Position numbers and translations under genes: made by a program
Source of the DNA: Candidatus Aminicenantota bacterium
GTDB taxonomy: Bacteria; Acidobacteriota; Aminicenantia; UBA2199
Assembly (NCBI GenBank): GCA_020355945.1
Contig: CP070627.1
Location: 1,952,302-1,958,226 of the forward strand
Reading direction: 5' to 3'
DNA: 5,925 bases
Shown: piece by piece, positions 1 to 5,925 of the stretch
How positions within the stretch are numbered: the stretch's first letter is position 1
Layout: each line of letters opens with the position of its first letter
Notes under the pieces: model-generated
What the model was told of the DNA's origin: nothing
The model's database searches: none
What the model saw: the letters and a program-made list of their open reading frames with translations, nothing else

Positions 1-522
1 GGCACGTATACGGTAACCCTGACCGTGACGGATAACAACGGGCTCACAGACCCTGTATCTAAGGATGTTACCGTGAGCGACGGCGGTGGTTTGCCGGATT
101 ATTGTCCTTCCTACAGCGCCGACGCCGAGAGAATGGCCATCAGCCAGGTGGATATCGGCGGTTTCACCAATACATCGGGCAAGAGCACCTACTCCGACTT
201 CACCGATATGACCATCAACATGCAGTTGGGCCAATCTTATGATACTGCCATCACCCTGGATACCAGCCGCTACAATGTAAGAGCGGTGATATGGATTGAT
301 TTCAACCGGGACGGTGATTTCGATGACGCAAACGAACAAGTATTCCGGCGTCAGCGGAAAGGATCAACGGTTACCGGTACCATTACCATCCCTGCCACCG
401 GCGTGGTTACCGGCCAGAAATTGGGACTAAGAATCCACGCGGATACCTTTAGTTTTCGAGACCCCTGTGACGTTAATGTCGGAAATGGTGAAGTGGAAGA
501 CTATGCGGTCATTATCCAGTAG
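1..522 (+). CDS. C-terminal part of a secreted PKD-GEVED domain protein (5' end outside window)
   Basis: The reading frame is open from base 1, so the N-terminus is missing; the internal GTG at 25 is not a credible start because it falls inside a domain. The first residues (GTYTVTLTVTDNNG) are the last strands of a PKD-type Ig-like fold. A short Gly-rich linker follows, then a complete GEVED-type domain (about 100-519) starting at YCPSY. It contains IWIDFNRDGDF (289-321), an Asp/Asn-rich loop that resembles a calcium-binding turn, a second Cys near the end (DPCD) and the hallmark GEVEDY (487-504), and it stops with IIQ. Such domains are known at the C-termini of secreted or surface proteins, often peptidases. 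The catalytic part, if any, is upstream and unseen. The next gene begins 12 bp downstream and ends in a related domain, so the two are probably co-transcribed tandem relatives. The domain call is firm; the whole-protein function is unknown. Confidence 0.85.
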   Translation, partial: GTYTVTLTVTDNNGLTDPVSKDVTVSDGGGLPDYCPSYSADAERMAISQVDIGGFTNTSGKSTYSDFTDMTINMQLGQSYDTAITLDTSRYNVRAVIWIDFNRDGDFDDANEQVFRRQRKGSTVTGTITIPATGVVTGQKLGLRIHADTFSFRDPCDVNVGNGEVEDYAVIIQ

Positions 523-530
523 AAGGAGGT
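523..530 (+). promoter_or_regulatory. Strong ribosome binding site for the serine protease gene
   Basis: AAGGAGGT lies directly after the upstream stop codon and 4 bp before the ATG at 535. It matches eight consecutive bases of the usual anti-Shine-Dalgarno sequence and fixes the start of the protease gene. Its place in the 12-bp gap supports translation from a shared transcript. Confidence 0.85.
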
Positions 531-534
531 CAAC

Positions 535-2145
535 ATGAGACGTTCAATTTTAATATTGATATTCACAGCCCTGGTGTTCTCTCCCTGTCTCTTTGCCAAA
601 ATACAGGTGGGAGAAAAAGTCAAGCAAACGTTCGAGACTTCGCATCCCTATCCGGGTGAAAAAGGTGTGGTCTGGCAAAAGGAGTTCCATCATCCCGATG
701 CCGGGTTTATCGCCATTCACTTTTCAAAATTCGATCTGGCCAAAGGTGACTACCTGGAAATTTCCAGCCCTGACAAAAGATTCAAATACACCTACAAAGA
801 AAAAGGGAAAAAGGTCAAGCGATTTAATAATCAAAAGAAACTTGTAGAGAAGGAGATCAGTGTATTCTGGGCCACCCACATTCCCGGGGACCGGGCCATT
901 GTCAAACTGGTGAGCCAAAACAAACAGAATGCCTTTGGTTTTGTCATTGATGAGTGGGTACGCGGTTATGAGCCAGGACATGTAGAGGCGTTATTAGCAG
1001 AGGATTCAACGGCTCGAATTCAAGCTATCTGCGGCAGTGATGACAGCGAATGGGCCAAATGCTACGACGGCACCGCTATGTATGACAAATCCAAAGCGGT
1101 CTGCCGGCTGCTGATTAATGGAAACATCGCCTGCACCGGTTGGTTAATGGGCAGCGAAGGCCATGTGATGACCAATGAGCATTGTATTGAGAACCAGACC
1201 AGCGCAGACAATACAGACTTTGAATTCATGGCCGAAGGTTCCACCTGTACTACGGATTGTTCCAGTTGGTTCGCCTGCCCCGGTACTGTAGAGGCCAGTT
1301 CAGGCACACTGGTTAAAGTCGATTACGACCTGGACTATTCATTGTTATTGCTTCCCACCAATGTGAGCGGTACTTACGGGTATTTACAGCTCAGGGACAC
1401 CCTGCCAACAGTGGGGGAACGGATTTACATCTCCCATCATCCCAGCGGATGGGGTAAGCAATTGACGGTGAACAGTGATACTGACGGACCTTATGCTAAA
1501 ATCTACAGCACAACTCAGCCCCCCTGCCATGGTGGTCCTGGCGATATCGGTTATTATGCCGACACAGCCGGCGGCAGCTCCGGTGCACCGGTGCTGGGTT
1601 ACACAGATAACCTGGTGGTAGCCCTGCATCACTGCGGAACCTGCCCCAACCGAGGAGTCCCGGTTACTGCCATTATTACGGATTTAGGCCCTGACCTGCC
1701 TGATGATGCGGTTGCCGGTGGTGCACCACAATACTGCACCACCTATAGTAAAAACCAAAATTACGAATGGATTGCACAGGTTCAAATCAGTGATTTAAAT
1801 CACAGCACCGCTGCCTCTGCTTATTCGGATTACACCAACAAAACAGCCAATGTAACCGCAGGAGCCAATGCCAGTGTAACCTTAACTCCCGGGTATGCCG
1901 GTGGTTCCTATTCCCAATACTGGAAGATATGGATTGATTATAATAATGATGGTGATTTTACTGATGCGGGTGAAGAGGTGTTCAGTAGTTCGGGAGCTTC
2001 GGCCGTGTCCGGTAATTTCACTGTCTCTTCGGGTGCCAGTGGTGAAAAGCGGATGAGGGTATCTATGCGTTATGAGGGTTCACCGGATTCATGCGGCGCT
2101 TTTATCTATGGAGAAGTTGAAGATTATACGATCAATATCCAGTAG
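535..2145 (+). CDS. Secreted trypsin-fold (S1-like) serine protease with C-terminal GEVED domain
   Basis: The 536-residue product starts with a clear Sec signal peptide (MRR, hydrophobic core to about residue 20, probable cleavage after Leu-Phe-Ala21). Residues 22 to about 160 form a Lys-rich, beta-strand-like region that could be a propeptide or sandwich domain. The protease domain runs from about Cys166 to 395. The catalytic triad is visible as His216 (TNEHC, the TAAHC position), Asp267 (DYSLL, the DIALL position) and Ser349 (GGSSGAP, the GDSGGP position). Many Cys in this part suggest disulfides. The general pattern recalls lysyl endopeptidase-type bacterial S1 proteases, but no obvious S1-pocket Asp is seen near NRGVPVTAI, so specificity is open. 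A GEVED domain fills 400-536: YC at 400-401, IDYNNDGDF at 467-475, Cys520 (probable partner of Cys401) and GEVEDY at 526-531. The protein should act outside the cytoplasm. It sits between a GEVED protein and a modified-peptide precursor on the same strand. Confidence 0.9.
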   Translation: MRRSILILIFTALVFSPCLFAKIQVGEKVKQTFETSHPYPGEKGVVWQKEFHHPDAGFIAIHFSKFDLAKGDYLEISSPDKRFKYTYKEKGKKVKRFNNQKKLVEKEISVFWATHIPGDRAIVKLVSQNKQNAFGFVIDEWVRGYEPGHVEALLAEDSTARIQAICGSDDSEWAKCYDGTAMYDKSKAVCRLLINGNIACTGWLMGSEGHVMTNEHCIENQTSADNTDFEFMAEGSTCTTDCSSWFACPGTVEASSGTLVKVDYDLDYSLLLLPTNVSGTYGYLQLRDTLPTVGERIYISHHPSGWGKQLTVNSDTDGPYAKIYSTTQPPCHGGPGDIGYYADTAGGSSGAPVLGYTDNLVVALHHCGTCPNRGVPVTAIITDLGPDLPDDAVAGGAPQYCTTYSKNQNYEWIAQVQISDLNHSTAASAYSDYTNKTANVTAGANASVTLTPGYAGGSYSQYWKIWIDYNNDGDFTDAGEEVFSSSGASAVSGNFTVSSGASGEKRMRVSMRYEGSPDSCGAFIYGEVEDYTINIQ

Positions 2146-2198
2146 GCAGTAGAAAAAAATGTTAAGAAGACAGTTTAGCCAGGAACAAACCCAAAAAG

Positions 2199-2207
2199 AG
2201 GAGGTGA
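2199..2207 (+). promoter_or_regulatory. Extended Shine-Dalgarno site for the peptide precursor gene
   Basis: AGGAGGTGA matches nine consecutive bases of the common 16S 3' end complement, and the GGAGG core stands 6 bp before the ATG at 2211. It decides the start of this small gene and predicts strong translation, which is typical for precursor peptides made in excess over their modifying enzymes. Confidence 0.85.
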
Positions 2208-2210
2208 AAT

Positions 2211-2441
2211 ATGAAGACCAAAAAAATCCACAGGAAACTGGTCTTAAACAAAATCACCATTGCCAACCTGGTTGGCAATGACATGAGGCGTATCTACGGC
2301 GGTGCGCCAAAAGTAACTCATAAGTGTGTAGAGACGGATACCTGTGAGACAATTGCCTGTGAAACAATGGATCCGGAATTGTGCCCGATCCCCAGCACCG
2401 GCAGTATTGAGTTTTCTTGCGATACTGCCTGTAATTGCTGA
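2211..2441 (+). CDS. Probable RiPP precursor peptide, class I lanthipeptide / GG-leader type
   Basis: The 76-residue product divides into two parts. Residues 1-31 are basic and end in Ile-Tyr-Gly30-Gly31. They carry the pattern K-L-x-L-N-K-x-T-I-A-N-L followed by M-x-x-I-x-GG, which is known from class I lanthipeptide leaders and the related GG-type natural-product precursors of Bacteroidota and similar phyla. Residues 32-76 form an acidic core with seven Cys (39, 45, 50, 58, 70, 74, 76) and ten Ser/Thr. The only Lys residues in the core are 34 and 38, before the first Cys, and the gene ends in ACNC. Dehydration of Ser/Thr and thioether closure by Cys is the likely modification; radical SAM (sactipeptide-like) or simple disulfide formation are alternatives. 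The double Gly suggests cleavage by a C39 peptidase-transporter. No modifying enzyme or transporter lies in the window. The gene follows the serine protease by 65 bp, has an excellent ribosome binding site and is followed by a strong terminator. Confidence 0.8.
   Translation: MKTKKIHRKLVLNKITIANLVGNDMRRIYGGAPKVTHKCVETDTCETIACETMDPELCPIPSTGSIEFSCDTACNC
2258..2280 (+). repeat. Perfect 10-bp inverted repeat inside the precursor leader coding sequence
   Basis: CATTGCCAAC and GTTGGCAATG are exact reverse complements separated by the three bases CTG. The stem-loop covers the codons for the conserved leader residues Ile17 to Asn23. It may form in the mRNA about 47 bases after the start codon. It could affect translation or RNA stability, or it may be chance codon use; no T-tract follows, so it is not a terminator. 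Confidence 0.6.
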
Positions 2442-2489
2442 AGGTGTTTTGGAATTGAGTGACCAGTGAATTGAAGAGGAAATGTCCAT

Positions 2490-2554
2490 GGAAGTGTGGA
2501 AGTAAGTTTTTTGGGAGCTGCTTTCAGACGGTGTCCCAAACACTTCCTGGGACA
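2490..2554 (+). other. Structured RNA region between the precursor gene and its terminator, with competing stems
   Basis: Two alternative folds can be drawn. In the first, GGAAGTGT (2490-2497) pairs with ACACTTCC (2540-2547) and, further in, TTGGGA (2511-2516) pairs with TCCCAA (2534-2539). In the second, TGTCCCA (2532-2538) pairs with TGGGACA (2548-2554). Bases 2534-2538 are used by both, so the folds exclude each other. The region lies in the 3' untranslated part of the precursor transcript, just before the terminator. It could stabilise the short mRNA or be a processed small RNA. The function is unknown. Confidence 0.35.
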
Positions 2555-2562
2555 TCAAAAAC

Positions 2563-2603
2563 GGGGGAAGGCTTCGGCCTTCCCCCACTTTTTTAATTTT
2601 TTT
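2563..2603 (+). terminator. Strong rho-independent terminator ending the precursor transcript
   Basis: GGGGGAAGGC (2563-2572) pairs perfectly with GCCTTCCCCC (2577-2586) around a TTCG tetraloop closed by C-G, an exceptionally stable loop. Six T follow at 2589-2594 and seven more at 2597-2603. It closes the unit holding the GEVED protein, protease and peptide genes and insulates the next gene, which has its own promoter. Confidence 0.93.
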
Positions 2604-2609
2604 ATCCCC

Positions 2610-2628
2610 CTCCGTGTTTCTCCGTGTC
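2610..2628 (+). repeat. Short CTCCGTGT direct repeat, possibly part of a dispersed intergenic repeat
   Basis: CTCCGTGTT (2610-2618) and CTCCGTGTC (2620-2628) repeat with a 10-bp period. On the opposite strand the block reads GACACGGAGAAACACGGAG, a wording that recurs between genes in several environmental bacterial phyla, as far as I recall. A short GCCAC-TAT-GTGGC palindrome (2633-2645) follows. No coding function is evident. Confidence 0.4.
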
Positions 2629-2664
2629 CGTCGCCACTATGTGGCTAATATTTCGCTTTTTTTA

Positions 2665-2693
2665 TTGAAAAAATAGGGTAATTCTTATATAAT
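2665..2693 (+). promoter_or_regulatory. Near-consensus sigma-70 promoter for the erythromycin esterase family gene
   Basis: A -35 element TTGAAA (2665-2670, one mismatch to TTGACA) and a perfect -10 TATAAT (2688-2693) are separated by the ideal 17 bp, within AT-rich DNA. Transcription would start near 2700, giving an untranslated leader of about 37 bases that contains the ribosome binding site AAGAGGTGA (2722-2730). No operator-like palindrome overlaps it, so expression may be constitutive where a housekeeping sigma factor of this type exists. Confidence 0.75.
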
Positions 2694-2736
2694 GGCAGCA
2701 GAGAAGCGAGAAATAATGAGTAAGAGGTGATTTCAA

Positions 2737-4146
2737 ATGAAAGCTCTAATTCATAGAGACCGGGAAAAAATTGCCGGGACTGTCAGGCCAGTATTTGCAT
2801 TTATAATTTTTATGATTGGGCTGGTGGGAATCTCCTGCAGCCCTTTTATCAGTTCCACACAAGACCAGCAAAATGAAAAAAATGTCCTAGAAATCGGAGA
2901 TTGGTTGAGGCAAAAGGTTGTTTCTTTCTCAACCTGCGAACCAGGGACAGATTACCTGGACTTGATGCCCCTTAAAGAGATGATAGGCAATGCGTCTATT
3001 GTGGCATTGGGAGAGGCTACACATGGTACCAGTGAATTTTTCAAAATGAAGCACCGCATCCTGGAATTCCTGGTTAAGGAGATGGGATTTAATACATTTG
3101 CTATGGAGGCAGGCTTCGCCGAATCCCTACGAGTCAACCGCTATATCCAGGGCGGCCAGGGGGACCCGGCTGTGGTGCTGAAGGGTTTGGGTTACTGGAC
3201 CTGGAAGACCCAGGAGGTACTGGATATGATCATATGGATGCAAAATCATAACCAAAATCCCAATGGTTATCCTACCGTTAGCTTTTGGGGTTTTGACATG
3301 CAATATTTTGCTCTAGCCATGGATGAGGTGATCAATTACTTAAACGAAGTGGATGTACCCGCGGCTGAACTGGTTGAGTCTTTGTACTCTCCTTTGAGAA
3401 AATATGAAACGGATATGATGGCTTATAAATTTGCCTACCATGAACACGAGAAATGCCGGGAGGATGTGGAAAAAGTATACCAATTGCTACAAGAGAATCA
3501 AGATCTTTATGAAAACATAACCGGTAAAAAAAAGTTTGATTTAGCACTGCAAAATTCCCGGATCGTGATACAGTGGGAAGATGATTTTTCTGATAGGCAC
3601 TTTCCTTCCCTCAGTATACGTGATGCTTATATGGCTGAAAATGCTTCATGGATAAAGCAGTATGCAGGACCCGGGGCGAAAGTCGTACTGTGGTCCCATA
3701 ATGGACATTTGGGTGATGGATTTTCCCCTAACATTAGAAAAACAATGGGCACAAACTTGAGGGAAAAATATAATAGAAGTGAAATGGTTATTATTGCTTT
3801 TAATTTTTACCGGGGATGGTTTAATGCCTACGCCCTTCAAGAGGGCGGGATGAAGTTAAGGGCCATATATACACCATATCCTAAAGAAGAGAGTTATTCA
3901 ACCTATTTTGTACATGCGGGGATACCCGCTTTCTTCCTGGATTTGCGGGATTTATTGGCAGGCGACTTGAATCCCGCTGCCAGTGACTGGATCCAGGGGC
4001 CCCGTCCTTTTCGGACTGTCGGTTCCACATACGATATAGAAAAACCCGAAGATTATTATTCCACGATAAGATTGCCCAACGTATTTGATATCGTTATTTA
4101 TTTCCATGACACCTCTGCGTCTCAATTATTACTTCTTGATCCATAA
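2737..4146 (+). CDS. Erythromycin esterase family hydrolase, probable lipoprotein
   Basis: The 469-residue product begins with a basic stretch and a hydrophobic segment (about 18-33) that ends in Gly-Ile-Ser-Cys34, a slightly atypical lipobox, so it is probably exported and lipid-anchored. The rest matches the erythromycin esterase family (PF05139 type): GEATHGTSEF places Glu93 and His96, AMEAGF places Glu124, and WSHNGH places His321 and His324. These correspond to the Glu/His residues known to matter in EreA/EreB. Further family signatures are the WTWKTQE and FWGFDMQ segments. The true resistance enzymes hydrolyse the macrolide lactone, but most family members have no known substrate and this one should not be called a resistance gene from sequence. 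The start is fixed by AAGAGGTGA ending 6 bp before the ATG. It has its own promoter behind a terminator, and the next gene is convergent, so it is probably a single-gene unit. Confidence 0.87.
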   Translation: MKALIHRDREKIAGTVRPVFAFIIFMIGLVGISCSPFISSTQDQQNEKNVLEIGDWLRQKVVSFSTCEPGTDYLDLMPLKEMIGNASIVALGEATHGTSEFFKMKHRILEFLVKEMGFNTFAMEAGFAESLRVNRYIQGGQGDPAVVLKGLGYWTWKTQEVLDMIIWMQNHNQNPNGYPTVSFWGFDMQYFALAMDEVINYLNEVDVPAAELVESLYSPLRKYETDMMAYKFAYHEHEKCREDVEKVYQLLQENQDLYENITGKKKFDLALQNSRIVIQWEDDFSDRHFPSLSIRDAYMAENASWIKQYAGPGAKVVLWSHNGHLGDGFSPNIRKTMGTNLREKYNRSEMVIIAFNFYRGWFNAYALQEGGMKLRAIYTPYPKEESYSTYFVHAGIPAFFLDLRDLLAGDLNPAASDWIQGPRPFRTVGSTYDIEKPEDYYSTIRLPNVFDIVIYFHDTSASQLLLLDP

Positions 4147-4236
4147 CCATTTACTTCTAACTAATCCGAAAATAGCCTCCTGATGAGTGCTTTTATCATC
4201 GCTTTATTGGCTTCTTTAAATTTGTAGGGAAATAAC

Positions 4237-5925
4237 TTACCTGGCACCATTCTCCTTCCACCAATTTCCCTTCTCCCTATTTTGTTTTTGTCTGTATTGT
4301 ACTGTTGTGGAGCAACCTTCACCATAAACGTTGTAAGCGCATACTTTATAAAAATAAACGGTTTTAGGCGTCAGGTCCGAATCCTGGTAGTAAGTTGTAT
4401 TGGGTTGGACAGAGGTAATCGGGATAAGGGTTAAAGGGGTATCACCCCTATAAATTCTAAATCCCTCTTCATTGTCGGAATTATCTGTCCAGGCCAGGTT
4501 GATTCGATTGGAGATCGCTTTGGCTGTTAAGTTGGTTGGACCTGCCGGGAGGTTACCAACGCTGTTATTAATATAGAGGAAAACCGCGCTAAAGGCACCC
4601 CAGTTGCCATCTGTGTCCTGCCCCCTGACAAAGATAATATGCCGACCTTCTTTCCAGCCAGTGGTATTGATGGTGGCTTCAGCAGCTTCTACCCCACTGT
4701 TGAAATTTCCATCCACCGGCCACATGTCATATGCAACGGGTCCTTGAGCGGAAACCCACGGCGGTACATCAACGTAATACTGGGCCGCGGCTATATTTTG
4801 CCATGGTTCGCTGCCAGTGTTGTTATTACAGCGGGTGTCATCGACAGAAGCGGTTAAGGTGACACTTGTGCCGGCGGAAATGCCCGGGGATGTCGAGCCA
4901 GCGCTGAGACCCGGGTTAACAGCATCAGGCCCGGCTGATGTCATGTAAGGTGTCCTGGCAACTTTAAGGGCATAAAAAAGTGCAGGTATGTTATCCGCTA
5001 GCAGTGTATTTTCAAAATAGGAGCAGCTCTCAAAGAACGCTGTCCCCAATTCAACAGTATAAGCCGGTATGCCCATTTCACCGTAGCCGAACAATTTGGA
5101 TGTACCATCAGGAGTCGACCCATAGACACGGTAGCCATTAAAGTAAGCGATCTTACGTGCCAGTGTTATAAGTTCCGTCACATTGGGAACCGGTTCCTTC
5201 GATTCGTTTAACCACCTGGGCTGGTAAAGTATCTCTCGACCGTGACTGTGAATATCCAGGTAAATACCCGTGGTATCGAGCGGTGCGGGGTCGGAGTTAT
5301 TGGGCCCCCGCTGATCGGGAAATTGGGAGCGGATGTAATTTTGTATAGCCTGTGTCTCCGGCTCCGAAGCAGCATAGGGGCCGCGATAAACCAGGCTGCA
5401 GGGATCACCGCTGGAACCGCCGAAGCAATTCCATTTAAACTCGAAGTTCCGATTAAGGTCTGCGCCGCGGTAATTGCTGTTCGGGCCGCAGTAGTCCTGG
5501 TTGGTGTTTTTTCGCCATAACAGCCCGGTTTCTGCCTGCTTACGTCCGTCCGGGTTGGCGTGAAGCATCATATGGATTTCGTGATAGTCCAGCATCCAGG
5601 TGACATCAGGATCAGTGTTATAGTTATCCACCAGGTATTCGGCCAGGCGGGTCAGAAGTTCAGCAGTGGTGTATTCACGGGCATGGATGGCACCCGTTAA
5701 GAATAACTTAGGCTTGGGCCCGGGGACAGCAGAGTTGGTTAACTTTAACACGTACAAATCATAGCCGCCAGAGCCATTGGTCTTTTCCCATGAGTCACCC
5801 TGATCGGTCCAGGTGGCAAGCTCCGGGTAATTGGCAGCAATGGACGCGCCAGTGGTAAAAGTCTCTTCTACTGTTCGATAGCATGGATAGCCAGGTATCC
5901 CGGCAGTTTGCACCAGGGCCGCTTC
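4237..5925 (-). CDS. Secreted M14 zinc carboxypeptidase with Ig-like and fibronectin type III domains (5' end outside window)
   Basis: The frame is open to the window edge and residues EAAL precede the GTG at 5913, so the true start and signal peptide lie outside. Counting from that GTG, the catalytic domain shows all the key M14 residues: Zn ligands His77 and Glu80 (GAIHARE) and His222 (LDIHSH), substrate-binding Arg134 (WRKN) and Asn154-Arg155 (ADLNRNF), and catalytic Glu288 (YTVELG). Residues about 330-450 form an Ig-like beta region, and 456-540 form a fibronectin type III domain (PTNLTAKAISNRINLAW, then FRIYRG and VYFYKVCAYN). The protein ends with a short basic, polar tail (RQKQNREKGNWWKENGAR) rather than a recognised sorting domain. 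It should remove C-terminal residues from peptides outside the cell, probably for peptide nutrition. It converges on the erythromycin esterase family gene with a 90-bp gap that holds only a weak 5-bp stem and no clear terminator. Confidence 0.9.
   Translation of the reverse strand, partial: EAALVQTAGIPGYPCYRTVEETFTTGASIAANYPELATWTDQGDSWEKTNGSGGYDLYVLKLTNSAVPGPKPKLFLTGAIHAREYTTAELLTRLAEYLVDNYNTDPDVTWMLDYHEIHMMLHANPDGRKQAETGLLWRKNTNQDYCGPNSNYRGADLNRNFEFKWNCFGGSSGDPCSLVYRGPYAASEPETQAIQNYIRSQFPDQRGPNNSDPAPLDTTGIYLDIHSHGREILYQPRWLNESKEPVPNVTELITLARKIAYFNGYRVYGSTPDGTSKLFGYGEMGIPAYTVELGTAFFESCSYFENTLLADNIPALFYALKVARTPYMTSAGPDAVNPGLSAGSTSPGISAGTSVTLTASVDDTRCNNNTGSEPWQNIAAAQYYVDVPPWVSAQGPVAYDMWPVDGNFNSGVEAAEATINTTGWKEGRHIIFVRGQDTDGNWGAFSAVFLYINNSVGNLPAGPTNLTAKAISNRINLAWTDNSDNEEGFRIYRGDTPLTLIPITSVQPNTTYYQDSDLTPKTVYFYKVCAYNVYGEGCSTTVQYRQKQNREKGNWWKENGAR

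Noticed and set aside
2146..2210. A separate promoter for the precursor gene in the 65-bp gap
   Set aside because: No credible -35/-10 pair with 16-18 bp spacing was found; only the ribosome binding site is convincing.
2159..2281. A 40-codon reading frame (ATG 2159) overlapping the start of the precursor gene in another frame
   Set aside because: It has no ribosome binding site, a low-complexity Gln/Glu/Lys-rich product, and overlaps a gene with an excellent start signal and a recognisable leader.
2244..2588. A 114-codon reading frame on the - strand opposite the precursor gene and terminator
   Set aside because: It runs through the terminator stem, has no recognisable domain and is best explained as a shadow of the + strand gene.
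2604..2736. A CRISPR array or riboswitch in the intergenic stretch
   Set aside because: Only two short repeat units are present with no spacers, and the leader after the predicted transcription start is about 37 bases, too short for a known riboswitch.
4181..4200. GATGA/TCATC stem between the convergent genes as a bidirectional terminator
   Set aside because: The stem is only 5 bp with a 9-base loop, and no solid T-tract follows on either strand.
5242..5520. A 92-codon + strand reading frame
   Set aside because: It lies opposite the catalytic core of the M14 peptidase, which has all family residues, and has no ribosome binding site or known motif.

Overview
The window reads as a chromosomal stretch from a Gram-negative-type bacterium that secretes many proteins. 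It holds four large genes for exported proteins (two cut by the window edges) and one small gene for a probable ribosomally made, modified peptide. The host cannot be fixed from the sequence. The peptide leader, the GEVED (PF20009-type) terminal domains, the M14 peptidase with a fibronectin type III domain and a CTCCGTGT intergenic repeat would fit Acidobacteriota/Aminicenantes-like or Bacteroidota-like bacteria, but this is a low-confidence inference.

Left part (1-2441, + strand): the tail of a PKD-GEVED secreted protein is followed after 12 bp by a complete secreted trypsin-fold serine protease that ends in its own GEVED domain. After 65 bp comes a 76-residue peptide gene. Its first 31 residues look like the leader of class I lanthipeptide / 'GG' natural-product precursors (hydrophobic-charged pattern, TIANL motif, Gly-Gly end). 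Its last 45 residues form an acidic core with 7 Cys and 10 Ser/Thr. All three genes have the same orientation. The second and third have near-perfect Shine-Dalgarno sequences, and no terminator or convincing promoter is seen between them, so co-transcription is plausible. A structured 3' region and a very strong UUCG-loop terminator (2563-2603) close the unit.

Middle (2604-4146, + strand): a short intergenic stretch carries a degenerate CTCCGTGT repeat and a near-consensus sigma-70 promoter. This drives a gene for a probable lipoprotein of the erythromycin esterase family with its catalytic-type Glu/His residues intact.

Right part (4237-5925, - strand): a convergent gene encodes a secreted M14 zinc carboxypeptidase with a downstream Ig-like region and a fibronectin type III domain. 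Its N-terminus lies beyond the window.

The most interesting element is the peptide precursor beside the GEVED protease. No dehydratase, cyclase, radical SAM enzyme or C39 transporter lies in the window, so modification and export would have to be supplied from elsewhere. A role for the protease in leader or core trimming is only a hypothesis.
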